From: Sphaerisporangium sp. TRM90804
GTDB taxonomy: Bacteria > Actinomycetota > Actinomycetes > Streptosporangiales > Streptosporangiaceae
Length of the DNA stretch: 64,000 nucleotides
Assembly (NCBI RefSeq): GCF_029846175.1
Contig: NZ_JARWAC010000014.1
Location: 160,023 to 224,022, forward strand
Direction: 5' to 3'
This document shows, one piece after another, positions 8,710-19,047 of the stretch; the stretch's first letter is position 1, and each line of letters starts with the position of its first letter. A program made the translations under genes and the position numbers. The notes beneath the pieces are model-generated. The model was not told where the DNA came from and made no database searches. It saw only the letters and a program-made list of their open reading frames with translations.

Positions 8710-11058
8710 GTGCCCCGTGACATGGCCCCGCCCGACGTGACCGACACCCCTGAGCCGGTATCCGCGCCCGCGGAGGAGACGGGTTTAGCCATGTCCGCAG
8801 GCACCGACGAAAGACCGGCGCCTGCCGTACGCCGCAGGCTGTCCCGGTTCGGGGGGCAATGGGGTGGCGCGATGAATCCGGTGCTGGAACCTCTGTTCAA
8901 GACGGTCCGGGCCACACATCCCAAGGCCGATCTACGGCTGATCGAGCGGGCCTACGACGTCGCGGCGCACCACCACCGAGACCAGAAGCGCAAGAGCGGC
9001 GATCCGTACATCACCCACCCGCTCGCGGTGGCCACCATCCTCGCCGAGCTCGGCACCGACGACGAGACCCTGTGCGCGGCCCTGCTGCACGACACCGTCG
9101 AGGACACCGCCTACGGGCTCGACGAGCTGGGCAGCGACTTCGGCGAGAACATCGCCCTGCTGGTCGACGGGGTCACCAAGCTCGACAAGGTCAAGTTCGG
9201 CGACGCCGCCCAGGCCGAGACCGTGCGCAAGATGGTCGTGGCGATGTCCCGCGACATCCGCGTCCTGGTGATCAAGCTCGCCGACCGCCTCCACAACATG
9301 CGCACCCTGCGCTACCTGCCCCGGCACAAGCAGGAGCAGAAGGCTCGCGAGACGCTGGAGATCTTCGCGCCGCTGGCCCACCGGCTGGGCATGAACACCA
9401 TCAAGTGGGAGCTGGAGGATCTCGCGTTCGGGATGCTCTACCCCAAGCGGTACGACGAGATCGCCCGCATGGTGTCCGAGCGCGCGCCGCGCCGCGACCT
9501 GTTCCTGCAGGAGGTCATCGAGAAGGTCTCCGCCGACCTGCGTGACGCGAAGATCCGCGCGGCGGTCAAGGGCAGGCCCAAGCACTACTACTCGATCTAC
9601 CAGAAGATGATCGCGCGCGAGGTCGCGTTCGACGACATCTACGACCTGGTGGGCATCCGGGTGCTCGTGGACACCGTTCGCGACTGCTACGCGGCGCTCG
9701 GCACCATCCACGCGCGGTGGAACCCCGTCCCCGGGCGGTTCAAAGACTACATCGCGATGCCCAAGTTCAACATGTACCAGTCGCTGCACACCACCGTCAT
9801 CGGCCCCGAGGGCAAGCCGGTGGAGCTGCAGATCCGCACCCGCGCGATGCACCACCGCGCCGAGTACGGCGTAGCGGCGCACTGGAAGTACAAGGAGGAG
9901 ATGGGCGTCAGCGGGCCCGCGGGCGCGCGGGTGAAGTCCGCCGGCGACATGGCCTGGCTGCGGCAGCTCCTCGACTGGCAGAAGGAGACCTCCGACCCCG
10001 GCGAGTTCCTGGAGTCGCTGCGCTTCGACCTGTCGGTCTCCGAGGTGTTCGTCTTCACCCCGCGCGGCCAGGTCATCGCCCTGCCCGAGGGCGCCACGCC
10101 GGTCGACTTCGCCTACGCGGTGCACACCGAGGTCGGTCACCGGTGCATCGGCGCGCGGGTGAACGGCCGCCTGGTGCCGCTTGAGTCGCGGCTGAGCAAC
10201 GGCGACGCCGTGGAGATCTTCACCTCCAAGTCGCCCGACGCCGGCCCCTCCCGCGACTGGCTGAAGTTCGTCAAGAGCGGCCGGGCCCGCAACAAGATCC
10301 GCCAGTGGTTCTCCAAGGAGCGGCGGGAGACCGCCATCGAGGCGGGCAAGGAGGCCATCGGCCGGGCCATGCGCAAGCAGGGCCTCCCGCTGCAGCGGCT
10401 GATGTCCGGCGAGAGCCTGCTGGCCCTGGCCAGAGACCTGCGCTACCCCGACGTCTCGGCGCTGTACGCGGCCGTGGGCGAGAGCCACATGAGCGCGCAG
10501 ACGGTCGTCGAGAAGCTCGTGCAGTCGCTGGGCGGCGTCGAGGGCGCCGAGGAGGACATCGCCGAGGCCGCCGTCCCCACCAAGCTGCGGGGCAGGCCGC
10601 GCACCGGCACCAACGCCGGCGTGATCGTCGCGGGCGAGTCCGACATGTGGGTCCGGCTGTCGCGGTGCTGCACGCCGGTGCCCGGAGACGAGATCGTCGG
10701 GTTCGTCACCCGCGGCCACGGGGTGTCGGTGCACCGCACCAACTGCCCCAACATCGACCAGCTCCGCGCCGAGCCCGACCGCCTCGTCGAGGTGAGCTGG
10801 TCGCCGGGCGACGACTCGGTGTTCCTGGTGGCCATCCAGGTGGAGGCCCTCGACCGGCCGCGCCTGCTGTCCGACATCACCCGCACGCTGTCCGACCAGC
10901 ACGTCAACATCCTGTCGGCGTCGGTCACCACCTCGCGCGACCGCACCGCGGTCAGCAAGTTCACCTTCGAGATGGGCGATCCCAAGCACCTCGGGCACGT
11001 GCTGAAGGCCGTGCGCAACGTGCAGGGCGTCTACGACGTCTACCGCGTCAACAGCTGA
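8710..11058 (+). CDS. rel: Bifunctional (p)ppGpp synthetase/hydrolase Rel
   Basis: Makes and degrades the alarmone (p)ppGpp, the stringent response signal. It is 782 aa: variable N-terminal tail (1-54), HD hydrolase domain with intact H-D-T-V-E-D, synthetase domain with K-G-R-P-K-H-Y-Y-S and R-F-K-D, TGS domain (V-F-V-F-T-P-R-G), a Cys-rich/zinc-finger region with R-C-C-T-P-V-P-G-D, and a C-terminal ACT domain ([15 protein letters not shown]). The R-x-K-D signature is that of bifunctional Rel enzymes, not synthetase-only RelA. GTG 8710 has GAGGAG at 8699-8704. A GATACACT sequence at 8671-8678 could be the -10 of its own promoter; no good -35 is seen. Confidence 0.96.
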   Translation: MPRDMAPPDVTDTPEPVSAPAEETGLAMSAGTDERPAPAVRRRLSRFGGQWGGAMNPVLEPLFKTVRATHPKADLRLIERAYDVAAHHHRDQKRKSGDPYITHPLAVATILAELGTDDETLCAALLHDTVEDTAYGLDELGSDFGENIALLVDGVTKLDKVKFGDAAQAETVRKMVVAMSRDIRVLVIKLADRLHNMRTLRYLPRHKQEQKARETLEIFAPLAHRLGMNTIKWELEDLAFGMLYPKRYDEIARMVSERAPRRDLFLQEVIEKVSADLRDAKIRAAVKGRPKHYYSIYQKMIAREVAFDDIYDLVGIRVLVDTVRDCYAALGTIHARWNPVPGRFKDYIAMPKFNMYQSLHTTVIGPEGKPVELQIRTRAMHHRAEYGVAAHWKYKEEMGVSGPAGARVKSAGDMAWLRQLLDWQKETSDPGEFLESLRFDLSVSEVFVFTPRGQVIALPEGATPVDFAYAVHTEVGHRCIGARVNGRLVPLESRLSNGDAVEIFTSKSPDAGPSRDWLKFVKSGRARNKIRQWFSKERRETAIEAGKEAIGRAMRKQGLPLQRLMSGESLLALARDLRYPDVSALYAAVGESHMSAQTVVEKLVQSLGGVEGAEEDIAEAAVPTKLRGRPRTGTNAGVIVAGESDMWVRLSRCCTPVPGDEIVGFVTRGHGVSVHRTNCPNIDQLRAEPDRLVEVSWSPGDDSVFLVAIQVEALDRPRLLSDITRTLSDQHVNILSASVTTSRDRTAVSKFTFEMGDPKHLGHVLKAVRNVQGVYDVYRVNS

Positions 11059-11067
11059 ACGCGTCCA

Positions 11068-11094
11068 CCCGGACGGGCACGGTGCTCGTCCGGG
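11068..11094. terminator. Bidirectional terminator between rel and DUF349 gene
   Basis: Arms CCCGGACG (11068-11075) and CGTCCGGG (11087-11094) are perfectly complementary; a short inner GCAC/GTGC pairing adds to the stem. It lies between two convergent genes and can serve both. Confidence 0.65.
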
Positions 11095-11119
11095 AGGGGC
11101 GGGGAGAGTCGCGAGCGGG

Positions 11120-12349
11120 TCAGGAGAACTCGGCCAGGGTGCGCTCGGCCTCCTCCAGCCAGGAGCGGCGGGCGGCGATGGCCTCCTCCGACTCCTTGAC
11201 CTCCTTGTCCTTGCCGGCGGCCCTGGCCTTGGCCAGGCGGCCCTCCAGCTGGTCGAGCGACCGGCGGAGCTGGTCGACGGTGGTCTGGGCGCGGGCGCGG
11301 GCCTCGGGGTTCGACCGCTTCCACTCGGCCTCCTCGGCCTTGCGGACGGCGTCGTCGATCTTCCGTAGACCGCCCTCCAGCTTGTCCCTGGACTCGCGCG
11401 GCACCGGGCCGACCGCCTCCCAGCGTTCCAGCACCGTCCGCAGCGCCGCGCGCGCGGCCCTGGCGTCGGTCACCGGCAGGATGCGCTCGGCGTCGGCGAG
11501 GATGCGCTCCTTGGCCTCGGCGTTCTCCCGCAGCGAGGCGTCGCGCTCGGCGAACACCGCCGAGCGGGCCTGGAAGAACTGGTCCTGGGCGCCCTTGAAG
11601 CGGTTCCACAGCTCGTCCTCGGCCTCGCGCGAGGCCCGGCCGGCGGTCTTCCACCGGCGCATGAGCTCGCGGTAGGCCGAGGCCGTCTCGCCCCAGTCGG
11701 TCGAGGTGGCCAGCGCCTCGGCCTCGGCGACGATGCGCTCCTTGAGGCTGCGCACCGACTCGCGCTGCTCGTCCAGACCGGCGAAGTACGACTTGCGCCG
11801 CTTGGCGAACGCGGTGCGTGCGGCCGACAGGCGCTTCCACAGGGCGGCCTCGGTCACCCGGTCGATGCGCTCGGCGCCCTTCCACTCCTCGACGAGCTGG
11901 CGCAGCCGCTCGCCGCCGGACTTCCAGTGGGTGGCGTCCTCGGCGATGCGCTCGGCCTCGGCGACGATGCGCTCCTTGATCTCCCGCGACTGGGCGCGTG
12001 CCTGGTCGCGGGCGGCCTTGACCTCCTCGCGGCGCTTGCCGACCAGCTCGGAGAGCGCCTCCAGGCGGGACTCCAGGCCGGCGAGGTCGCCGACGGCGTT
12101 CGCGCCGGCGATGGACTCGCGCAGCTTGACGATCGTCGCCTCGGCCTGTGCGGGCGGCAGGTCGGTTCCCCGGACCCGCTGTTCGAGCAGCTCCACCTGC
12201 GTGGCCAGCTCGTCGTACTTGCGATGGAAGTAGGCGAGGGCCTCTTCCGGTTCGCCGGCCTGCCAGGACCCGACGGCCCGTTCTCCCTCGGCCGTACGAA
12301 CGTAGACGGTGCCGTCGTCGTCTACCCGGCCCCACGGGTCGGTGCTCAC
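11120..12349 (-). CDS. DUF349 coiled-helical protein
   Basis: 409 aa, almost entirely charged helix. DUF349 repeats of about 75 residues are seen from about residue 130, each with a W and a following basic block (for example L-W-K-R-L-S-A-A-R-T-A-F-A-K-R-R, L-W-N-R-F-K-G-A-Q-D-Q-F-F). No membrane segment or enzyme motif. The start is taken as GTG at 12349 because GGGAGGA lies 4-5 nt before it; the longer frame begins at GTG 12364. DUF349 proteins commonly stand beside rel in actinobacteria, suggesting a link to stringent control or nucleic-acid binding, but no function is demonstrated by the sequence. Confidence 0.85.
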   Translation of the reverse strand: MSTDPWGRVDDDGTVYVRTAEGERAVGSWQAGEPEEALAYFHRKYDELATQVELLEQRVRGTDLPPAQAEATIVKLRESIAGANAVGDLAGLESRLEALSELVGKRREEVKAARDQARAQSREIKERIVAEAERIAEDATHWKSGGERLRQLVEEWKGAERIDRVTEAALWKRLSAARTAFAKRRKSYFAGLDEQRESVRSLKERIVAEAEALATSTDWGETASAYRELMRRWKTAGRASREAEDELWNRFKGAQDQFFQARSAVFAERDASLRENAEAKERILADAERILPVTDARAARAALRTVLERWEAVGPVPRESRDKLEGGLRKIDDAVRKAEEAEWKRSNPEARARAQTTVDQLRRSLDQLEGRLAKARAAGKDKEVKESEEAIAARRSWLEEAERTLAEFS

Positions 12350-12408
12350 CGTGTCCTCCCGCACTCGAATCAGCCTCCAGGACGCTACGCGTCCTTGGTT
12401 GTATTACG

Positions 12409-13272
12409 TCAGCTCTTGCCAGAGATTGTCACGCGATTGATTTCGACGGGCTCTTTGGGGGCTCCGGTGCCATCGCCCATGCCGCCCGGCAGGACGCCCT
12501 TCTTGGCCACCTTGTCGAGGATTTCGAGCCCCTTTGTGACGGTACCGAACGGTGTGTAGTTCGGGGGGAGGGTCAGGTCGCCGAAGATGATGAAGAACTG
12601 GCTTCCGTTGGTGCCCGGCCCCCCGTTGGCCATCGCGACCACCCCGCGGGTGTACTTGGCGTCCTTCAGGTTCTCGTCGGAGAAGCGGTAGCCGGGGCCG
12701 CCCTGGCCGTCGGTCGGGTTCTTGCCGTCCGCCTTGGCCAGCGGGTCGCCGCACTGCAGCATCGGGAAGGCGTCCGGGCCCATGCGGTGGCACTTGCTGC
12801 CGTCGAAGTACTTCTTCTTCGCCAGGAACGCGAAGGAGTTGACCGTGCAGGGCGCCTTGTCGGTGGCCAGCTTCACCACGATGTCACCCTGGCTGGTGGC
12901 CAGGGTCATGCTCTTGGGGGAGGTGTCGGCCTTCGCCGGGGGCACGCCGACGTTCTTGGAGGGGCCGCCCGCGGCGTCGGCGACGTAGTCGCACGTGCCG
13001 CTCGCGGCGTCGTACGGCTTGGGCGTCGGAGGCGCGGACGACGGCGGCGCGGAGGGCGCCGGCGTGGCGGACGAGGCGGCCTGTGTCTGGGAGTCTCCAC
13101 CGCCGATCAGCGCGACGGCCGCGAAGATGCCGCCCACCACGACGAGCACGCCGGCGGTCGTCCCGATGATCGCCACCCGCTTCTTGCGAGCCTCGCGTTC
13201 GAGGCGCCGCTGCGCCTGCCGTTCGTAATGCTCCCGTGCCAGTTGCCTTTGACGGTCTTTGCCGGTCGCCAC
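12409..13272 (-). CDS. Membrane-anchored cyclophilin-type peptidyl-prolyl isomerase
   Basis: 287 aa. A basic cytoplasmic N-terminus (R-R-L-E-R-E-A-R-K-K-R) is followed by one TM helix (about 32-56), a Pro/Ala/Ser linker (68-85), and an extracytoplasmic cyclophilin domain with T-V-N-S-F-A-F-L-A, K-C-H-R-M, L-Q-C-G-D-P, M-A-N-G-G-P-G-T-N-G-S-Q-F-F-I and Y-T-P-F-G. The active-site Arg (C-H-R) and Gln (M-L-Q) are kept, but the position of the canonical Phe before Met is Pro. Four Cys of the outer part are shared with the second PPIase at 17.3-18.2 kb and may form disulfides. GTG start with GGGAGGA about 6 nt upstream. Likely a folding helper for exported proteins. Confidence 0.9.
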   Translation of the reverse strand: MATGKDRQRQLAREHYERQAQRRLEREARKKRVAIIGTTAGVLVVVGGIFAAVALIGGGDSQTQAASSATPAPSAPPSSAPPTPKPYDAASGTCDYVADAAGGPSKNVGVPPAKADTSPKSMTLATSQGDIVVKLATDKAPCTVNSFAFLAKKKYFDGSKCHRMGPDAFPMLQCGDPLAKADGKNPTDGQGGPGYRFSDENLKDAKYTRGVVAMANGGPGTNGSQFFIIFGDLTLPPNYTPFGTVTKGLEILDKVAKKGVLPGGMGDGTGAPKEPVEINRVTISGKS

Positions 13273-13462
13273 GCTGAGTCCTCCCGACTGCCGGAGTTGT
13301 GGGGGTTTGGCCGCCTCGCGGGGCGACCGCCACCTTTATGGAGTGGGCGAATCGTATCGGCCTACGGGTGATGGTTCGCAGCCCGGCGACCCGCACCGGT
13401 ACCCTTCGGTTACATTCCCATCCGCTTTCCTTGACGAGATCGATCACCCGAGGACCGCTTCC

Positions 13463-14146
13463 GTGCTCATCGACGGCTTTCCCGCAGGCTCCTTCCAGAC
13501 CAACTGCTACGTCGTGGCTCCCGCCGCGGGCGAGGAGTGCGTGGTCGTCGACCCTGGTCAGGACGCCGTGGCCGGTCTCGACTCCCTGCTTCGCGAGCAT
13601 CGGCTCAAGCCGGTGGCCGTGCTGCTCACCCACGGGCACATCGACCACACCTGGTCGGTGGCCCCGGTGTGCGGGGCGCGCGACGTGCCCGCGTGGATAC
13701 ATTCAGACGACCGCGAGATGCTGGCCGATCCCGGCAAGGGGCTCTCGCCCATGGCGGGGCGGCAGTTGTTCGGCGGCATGGAGTTCACCGAGCCCGACGA
13801 CGTGCGCGAGCTGACCGACGGCGCGGTGCTGGAGCTGGCGGGCATGGCGATCACCGTCGACCACGCGCCGGGCCACACCCGGGGGTCGGTCACCTTCCGG
13901 CTTCCCGGCGAGCGGGTGATGTTCTCCGGCGACCTGCTGTTCGCCGGGTCCATCGGGCGCACCGACCTGCCGGGCGGCGACTACGCCACCATCCTGCGCA
14001 GCCTCGGCAGGGTCTGCCTCGGCCTGCCGGACGACACGACGGTGCTGCCCGGCCACGGCCCGGGCACGACGATCGGCCGTGAACGGGCCGCCAACCCGTA
14101 TCTTGCTGAGGCAAGGCCGTTCGTGGGTCCAACCAGGGGACTGTGA
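13463..14146 (+). CDS. Metallo-beta-lactamase-fold hydrolase (glyoxalase II-like)
   Basis: 227 aa single MBL-fold domain. The zinc ligands are visible: T-H-G-H-I-D-H-T (HxHxDH), then H-A-P-G-H-T-R-G-S and [14 protein letters not shown], then L-P-G-H-G-P-G-T near the end, the pattern of hydroxyacylglutathione/thiolester hydrolases. Actinobacteria lack glutathione, so another thiolester is the likely substrate. GTG 13463 is chosen because homologous sequence begins there ([15 protein letters not shown]) and GAGGA sits 8 nt upstream; the open frame runs further back without similarity. Its stop overlaps the hisS ATG (TGATG), so it is the first gene of an MBL-hisS-aspS unit. Confidence 0.9.
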   Translation: MLIDGFPAGSFQTNCYVVAPAAGEECVVVDPGQDAVAGLDSLLREHRLKPVAVLLTHGHIDHTWSVAPVCGARDVPAWIHSDDREMLADPGKGLSPMAGRQLFGGMEFTEPDDVRELTDGAVLELAGMAITVDHAPGHTRGSVTFRLPGERVMFSGDLLFAGSIGRTDLPGGDYATILRSLGRVCLGLPDDTTVLPGHGPGTTIGRERAANPYLAEARPFVGPTRGL

Positions 14147-15405
14147 TGAGCTTTCAAGCGCCCAAGGGCGTACCTGAATATCTGCCGCCGCGCTCGGCGA
14201 CGTTCCTCGCGGTGCGCGAGGCGTTCGCCACCGCCGCGGGCAACGCCGGATACTCCTACATCGAGGTGCCGGTCTTCGAGGACACCGAGCTGTTCGCGCG
14301 GGGGGTCGGCGCATCCACCGACGTCGTCTCCAAGGAGATGTACACCTTCGCCGACCGCGGCGGGCGCTCGGTCACCCTGCGCCCGGAGTTCACCGCGGGC
14401 GTCATGCGCTCGGTGCTGGAGCACGGCCTGCACCACGGCCAGCTCCCGGTCAAGCTGTGGGCCACCGGCCCGGCGTTCCGCTACGAGCGCCCCCAGGCCG
14501 GCCGGTTCCGCCAGCTCCAGCAGTTCAACGTCGAGGCCATCGGCAGCGAGGACCCGGCGGTGGACGCCGAGACCATCGCCCTGGCCTGGGCGGGCTACCA
14601 GGCGCTCGGCCTGACCCGCGTGCGGCTGCTGCTGAACACGCTGGGCTGCAAGCAGTGCCGCCCGGCCTACCGCGCCGCCCTGCAGGAGTTCCTGCGCGCC
14701 CTCGACCTCGACGAGGACACCCGCCGGCGCATCGAGATCAACCCGCTGCGGGTGCTCGACGACAAGCGGCCCGAGGTGCGGGCGCTGGTCGAGAACGCCC
14801 CGCTGATCACCGACCACCTGTGCGCCTCCTGCAAGGCCCACCACGACCGCGTCCGGTCGCTGCTGGAGGACCTGCGGATCCCGTGGGAGGACACCCCGCG
14901 GCTGGTGCGCGGGCTCGACTACTACACCCGCACCACCTACGAGTTCGACCACCCCATGCTGGGCGCCCAGTCGGGCATCGGCGGCGGCGGGCGCTACGAC
15001 GGCCTCTCGGAGGACATCGGCGGCCCCGCGCTGCCCGGCATCGGCTTCGCCGTCGGCGTCGACCGCATCATCATGGCCGTGGAGGCCGAGAACGACGACC
15101 GCCCGGCGCCGCCCCGCGTCGAGGTCTACGCCGTGCCGCTCGGCGAGGAGGCCGCCAGGCGCGTGTTCACGCTCGTCCACGAGCTGCGGGCGGCCGGCGT
15201 CGCCGCCGACATGGCCTTCGACGGCCGGGGCCTCAAGGGCGCCATGAAGGGCGCCGACCGCTCGGGGGCGGCCTACGCGGTGATCGTCGGCGAACGTGAT
15301 CTCGCCGCCGGCACCGCCCAGGTGAAAGACCTTGTGAGCGGCGACCAGACCGCCCTGCCGCTCGCCGAGATCGTCACGACGCTGAAGGAGATACTGACCA
15401 AATGA
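14146..15405 (+). CDS. hisS: Histidyl-tRNA synthetase
   Basis: Class II aminoacyl-tRNA synthetase, 419 aa. Starts [12 protein letters not shown]; motif 2 region [18 protein letters not shown] and the HisRS-specific [13 protein letters not shown] are intact, as is G-G-G-G-R-Y-D-G-L; a C-terminal anticodon-binding domain follows. ATG 14146 is preferred over the GTG one codon earlier because of its spacing (5 nt) from AGGGGA at 14135-14140. The stop overlaps the aspS ATG by 4 nt. Confidence 0.97.
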   Translation: MSFQAPKGVPEYLPPRSATFLAVREAFATAAGNAGYSYIEVPVFEDTELFARGVGASTDVVSKEMYTFADRGGRSVTLRPEFTAGVMRSVLEHGLHHGQLPVKLWATGPAFRYERPQAGRFRQLQQFNVEAIGSEDPAVDAETIALAWAGYQALGLTRVRLLLNTLGCKQCRPAYRAALQEFLRALDLDEDTRRRIEINPLRVLDDKRPEVRALVENAPLITDHLCASCKAHHDRVRSLLEDLRIPWEDTPRLVRGLDYYTRTTYEFDHPMLGAQSGIGGGGRYDGLSEDIGGPALPGIGFAVGVDRIIMAVEAENDDRPAPPRVEVYAVPLGEEAARRVFTLVHELRAAGVAADMAFDGRGLKGAMKGADRSGAAYAVIVGERDLAAGTAQVKDLVSGDQTALPLAEIVTTLKEILTK

Positions 15406-17180
15406 TCCGCACGCACACCGCCGGATCGCTGCGCGAGGAGCACGCCGGGCAGCCGGTGACGCTCGCCGGATGGGTGGCACGCCGCCGCGACCACGGCGGC
15501 GTGGTCTTCATCGACCTGCGCGACGCCTCCGGCACGGCGCAGGTGGTGTTCCGCGAGGAGGACCACGCGCACGACCTGCGCTCGGAGTACTGCGTCAGGA
15601 TCACCGGGGAGGTTCGCGCCCGGCCCGAGGGCAACGAGAACCCCGACCTGCCCACCGGGGCCATCGAGGTCGTCGCCTCGGAGGTCGAGGTGCTCAGCGA
15701 GTCGGCGCCGCTGCCGTTCCCGATCGAGGGCGGTGGCGGGGTGTCGGAGGAGGCGCGGCTGAAGTACCGCTACCTCGACATGCGCCGCCAGCAGGTCGCC
15801 CAGGCCATTCGCGCCCGTTCCACCGCCACCTACCTGGCGCACGAGGTGATGCGCGAGCACGGCTTCCTGTACGTCGAGACGCCCGATCTCACCAGGTCCA
15901 CGCCCGAGGGCGCCCGCGACTTCCTGGTGCCGGTGCGCCTGCAGCCCGGGAGCTGGTACGCGCTGCCGCAGTCGCCCCAGCTGTTCAAGCAGCTGCTCAT
16001 GGTGGGCGGGCTGGAGCGCTACTACCAGCTCGCGCGCTGCTTCCGCGACGAGGACCTGCGCGCCGACCGGCAGCCCGAGTTCACCCAGATCGACGTTGAG
16101 ATGTCCTTCGTCGACCAGGAGGACGTCATGGCGCTGGGCGAGGCGCTGATCGGCCGCGTCTGGAAGGAGACCGTGGGCTACGAGCTGCCGTCGCCGGTCC
16201 CGCGGCTGACCTACCGAGAGGCGATGGAGCGCTTCGGCTCCGACAAGCCCGACCTGCGCTTCGGCTGCGAGCTGGTCGAGATGACCGGCCACTTCGCCGA
16301 GACCGCCTTCCGGGTGTTCCAGGCGCCCTACGTCGGCGCCGTCGTCATGCCCGGCGGGGCGTCCCAGACCCGCAAGGAGCTCGACGCCTGGCAGGAGTGG
16401 GCCAAGTCGCGCGGGGCCAGGGGGCTGGCGTACGTCCTGGTGCAGCCGGGCGGCGAGCTCGGCGGCCCGGTCGCCAAGAACCTCTCCGAGCGGGAGCGCG
16501 CCGGGCTGGCGGCCGCGGCGGGCGCCTCCGAGGGCGACGCCGTCTTCTTCGCGGCGGGCGACCCGTCCGCCTCGCGCGACCTGCTGGGCGCCGCGCGCCT
16601 GGAGATCGGCCGCCGCTGCGGCCTGATCGACGAGTCCGCGTGGAACTTCCTGTGGGTCGTCGACGCCCCGATGTTCGAGCCCGTCCTCGACGACGCCGGC
16701 GCGCGGATCGGCTGGACGGCCGTGCACCACCCGTTCACCGGCCCGAAGCCCGAGTGGGCCGACAGTTTCCAGGACCATCCGGGCGAGGCCCTGGCGTACG
16801 CCTACGACATGGTCTGCAACGGCATGGAGATCGGTGGCGGCTCGATCCGCATCCACCGCGCCGAGATGCAGCAGCGGGTCTTCGACGTGCTGGGCATCTC
16901 CAAGGAGGAGGCCGAGTCCAAGTTCGGCTTCCTGCTGGAGGCGTTCAAGTACGGCCCGCCCCCGCACGGCGGCATCGCCTACGGGTGGGACCGCATCTGC
17001 ATGCTGCTGGCCGGCGGGGAGTCGATCCGCGACGTGATCGCCTTCCCCAAGACCGCCTCGGGCTTCGACCCCCTGACCGGCGCCCCCACCCCGATCACCT
17101 CCGCCCAGCGTAAGGAGGCCGGCGTCGACGCCGCCCCGCCGCGGGCGGCCGCGCCCGCCGTGCCCTCTACGGGCTCCTGA
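15402..17180 (+). CDS. aspS: Aspartyl-tRNA synthetase, probably non-discriminating (Asp/Asn)
   Basis: Class IIb enzyme, 592 aa, bacterial type: N-terminal OB anticodon domain, catalytic core with [16 protein letters not shown] motif 2, a GAD insertion (about 290-420), and the end motif G-G-I-A-Y-G-W-D-R. Residue 31 is His in [11 protein letters not shown]. From published work on Pseudomonas AspRS, a His here goes with relaxed tRNA-Asn recognition, while discriminating enzymes such as E. coli have Leu. I infer Asp-tRNA(Asn) formation with later GatCAB amidation. Overlaps hisS by 4 nt; a strong terminator follows. Confidence 0.96.
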   Translation: MIRTHTAGSLREEHAGQPVTLAGWVARRRDHGGVVFIDLRDASGTAQVVFREEDHAHDLRSEYCVRITGEVRARPEGNENPDLPTGAIEVVASEVEVLSESAPLPFPIEGGGGVSEEARLKYRYLDMRRQQVAQAIRARSTATYLAHEVMREHGFLYVETPDLTRSTPEGARDFLVPVRLQPGSWYALPQSPQLFKQLLMVGGLERYYQLARCFRDEDLRADRQPEFTQIDVEMSFVDQEDVMALGEALIGRVWKETVGYELPSPVPRLTYREAMERFGSDKPDLRFGCELVEMTGHFAETAFRVFQAPYVGAVVMPGGASQTRKELDAWQEWAKSRGARGLAYVLVQPGGELGGPVAKNLSERERAGLAAAAGASEGDAVFFAAGDPSASRDLLGAARLEIGRRCGLIDESAWNFLWVVDAPMFEPVLDDAGARIGWTAVHHPFTGPKPEWADSFQDHPGEALAYAYDMVCNGMEIGGGSIRIHRAEMQQRVFDVLGISKEEAESKFGFLLEAFKYGPPPHGGIAYGWDRICMLLAGGESIRDVIAFPKTASGFDPLTGAPTPITSAQRKEAGVDAAPPRAAAPAVPSTGS

Positions 17181-17255
17181 CGGCACTCCTCCGCGCCGGG
17201 GCTCCGAAACCATCGGGAGCCCGGCCGGAGGGCGCAGAAGGCCGCACATCGACGG

Positions 17256-17288
17256 GAAAGCCCCGGCGCGCCAGGCGCCGGGGCTTTC
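17256..17288. terminator. Bidirectional terminator after aspS
   Basis: Arms GAAAGCCCCGGCGC (17256-17269) and GCGCCGGGGCTTTC (17275-17288) form a perfect 14-bp stem with a 5-nt loop. The A-run at the left and T-run at the right let it work for both aspS (+) and the convergent PPIase gene (-). Confidence 0.85.
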
Positions 17289-17322
17289 TGCGTGCCGCGT
17301 GGGGGCCGATCGCCCCGGGGCG

Positions 17323-18234
17323 TCAGCGCAGGGTCACGTTCTTGATGACGACCGGGAGCTTGGGGGCGTTTGAGCCCTCGCCCCGCACGTCGGACAGCGG
17401 GTCGCCGCCGAACGGGATGATGCCGCCCTTGGCGATCTTGTCGACGACGTCCATGCCCTTGGTCACCACGCCGAACGGCGTGTACGCGGCTCCCGCGCTC
17501 GCGAGCTGGATGTTCTCGTCGGAGAACGAGATCCAGAACTGGCTGCCGTTGGAGTTCGCGTCCTCGCCGCCCTGGGCCATCGCGACCGTTCCCCGGGTGT
17601 AGGGGATGCCGCCGAGGTTCTCGTCGCCGAACAGGTAGCCCGGGCTGCCCGTACCGTCGTCCTTGGACTTGCCGTCGCCCTTGGCGAGCGGGTCGCCGCA
17701 CTGGAGCATGCCCAGACCGGTGGTCTCCACGGTGGCCAGGCGGTGGCAGCGGGTGTTGTCGAAGTAGTTCTTCTTCGCCAGGAACGCGAACGAGTTGACC
17801 GTGCACGGCGCCTGCGCGGTGGCGAGCTCGATGACGATCTGACCCTGGTTGGTGTCCAGCGTCATGGTCTTGAGCTTCGTGTTCGGCTTGGACGGAGGCT
17901 TGCCCACGTTCTTCTCGGGCGACCCGCTGTCGTCCTTGCGGTACTCGCAGGAGACGGGGCCGGCCTGGCCCGGGTCGGTGGTGGGGATGGGCAGCGCGGC
18001 AGGGGGGGACGCGCCCGCCGAGGCGGAGGGGCCGGGGGCCGCACCCGGTGCGACGGTGTCGTCCTCGCCGCCCATGAGCGTGGTGGCCGCGATGATGCCG
18101 CCCGCGACCAGGATGACGCCGACCCCCGCACCGATGATCGTGTTGCGCTTGGACGGGCGCTTCGTGGCGGCGCGCTCTTCCTGCCGTTCGCGGTGCTCCC
18201 GTGCCAGCTGGGTCTGGCGATCCACGTCGGTCAC
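17323..18234 (-). CDS. Second membrane-anchored cyclophilin-type PPIase
   Basis: 303 aa, paralogue of the protein at 12409-13272: basic N-terminus, one TM helix (about 33-53), Pro/Ala-rich linker, and a cyclophilin domain with T-V-N-S-F-A-F-L-A-K-K, R-C-H-R-L, M-L-Q-C-G-D-P-L-A-K, N-S-N-G-S-Q-F-W-I and Y-T-P-F-G-V-V. The four Cys of the paralogue are kept. The canonical catalytic Phe position is Gly, and the substrate strip M-A-N-A-G is changed to M-A-Q-G-G-E-D, so isomerase activity may be low. GTG 18234 is chosen for its GGAAGG 6 nt upstream; the frame is open to 18600 without similarity. Confidence 0.88.
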   Translation of the reverse strand: MTDVDRQTQLAREHRERQEERAATKRPSKRNTIIGAGVGVILVAGGIIAATTLMGGEDDTVAPGAAPGPSASAGASPPAALPIPTTDPGQAGPVSCEYRKDDSGSPEKNVGKPPSKPNTKLKTMTLDTNQGQIVIELATAQAPCTVNSFAFLAKKNYFDNTRCHRLATVETTGLGMLQCGDPLAKGDGKSKDDGTGSPGYLFGDENLGGIPYTRGTVAMAQGGEDANSNGSQFWISFSDENIQLASAGAAYTPFGVVTKGMDVVDKIAKGGIIPFGGDPLSDVRGEGSNAPKLPVVIKNVTLR

Positions 18235-18535
18235 GGTATGCCTTCCATTTGCCGATAGATGACTGCGATGCCCGGGAATCGTACCGGCCTTTGTGTTGAG
18301 CATGCATAAAACGCCCAGTTCGCCCCCGGGGGAGATCGTCTTTGACCTGGTGTGCCAGATCGTTGCGAGGGGGAAAGTTGCGGTTCTCAATCTCTTATGG
18401 TGATCTGACGACCAGCCCGCGACCATGGGCTCGCACGGCCGCAGGGGGCGTCCGCGCGATCCGGACCGCCTCGGGGAACCCCGCGGCGGCCGCATCCGTA
18501 TAGGGACGACGAGCCCACACGAGGAGCCAGCATCC
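18235..18535. other. Divergent intergenic region, PPIase / DUF2231 gene
   Basis: About 300 nt without a gene between divergently transcribed genes, so promoters for both must lie here. On the plus strand TTGCGG (18378-18383), a 17-nt spacer and TGATCT (18401-18406) is a weak candidate. On the minus strand TACGAT at about 18283-18278 is a -10-like sequence without a good -35. It is less GC-rich than its surroundings at about 18280-18310. No RNA gene or convincing operator was recognised. Confidence 0.35.
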
Positions 18536-18994
18536 ATGTTCGAACAGATTCTCGGGCTGCCCGCCCACCCCCTGATCGTCCACGCCGCCGTGATCTTCAT
18601 TCCGCTGCTGGCCGTCGGTTCGGTCGTCTACGGCCTCGTGCCGCGCGTGCGCCCGCGACTGGGCTGGGCGGTGACCCTGCTGGCGCTCGCCGCGCCGGCC
18701 GCCGCCTTCGCGGCCGAACAGAGCGGCGAGGCGTTCAAGGCCCACACCTTCGCCGGCGGCCTGCCCGAAGGGGAGCTCGGCATGCGGATCGCCGAGCACG
18801 AGGGGTACGCCGGCCCGCTGCTGTACAGCACGATCGGGCTCGGGGCGTCCGCACTGGCGCTGGTCTACTCCTCGCTGCGGCTGGGCAAGGTCACCACCAC
18901 GCTGCTGACCGTGGTCACCGTGGTGCTGGCCCTGGTCGCGGGCTTCTACGCCGTCAGGTCCGGCCACAGCGGAGCCGTCGCCGTCTGGGGCTGA
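18536..18994 (+). CDS. DUF2231 family membrane protein
   Basis: 152 aa. The N-terminal L-G-L-P-A-H-P-L-I-V-H-A-A-V-I-F-I-P-L motif is the DUF2231 hallmark, with two His in or next to TM1. Four TM helices are predicted (about 14-33, 41-59, 97-117, 123-143). Function of the family is unknown; paired His residues in the membrane have led to guesses about metal or haem binding, which I cannot support further. ATG 18536 has GAGGAG at 18521-18526; the upstream open frame has no similarity. No operon partner is obvious. Confidence 0.8.
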   Translation: MFEQILGLPAHPLIVHAAVIFIPLLAVGSVVYGLVPRVRPRLGWAVTLLALAAPAAAFAAEQSGEAFKAHTFAGGLPEGELGMRIAEHEGYAGPLLYSTIGLGASALALVYSSLRLGKVTTTLLTVVTVVLALVAGFYAVRSGHSGAVAVWG

Positions 18995-19047
18995 GCCGCG
19001 TGAGGGCGGCACGGAACCCTCCGGGCCCGCGCGCGGTAGACACGGGC

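Noticed and set aside
8932..10998. 688-codon minus-strand frame under rel
   Set aside because: Antisense shadow of rel, with no ribosome binding site and no family similarity.
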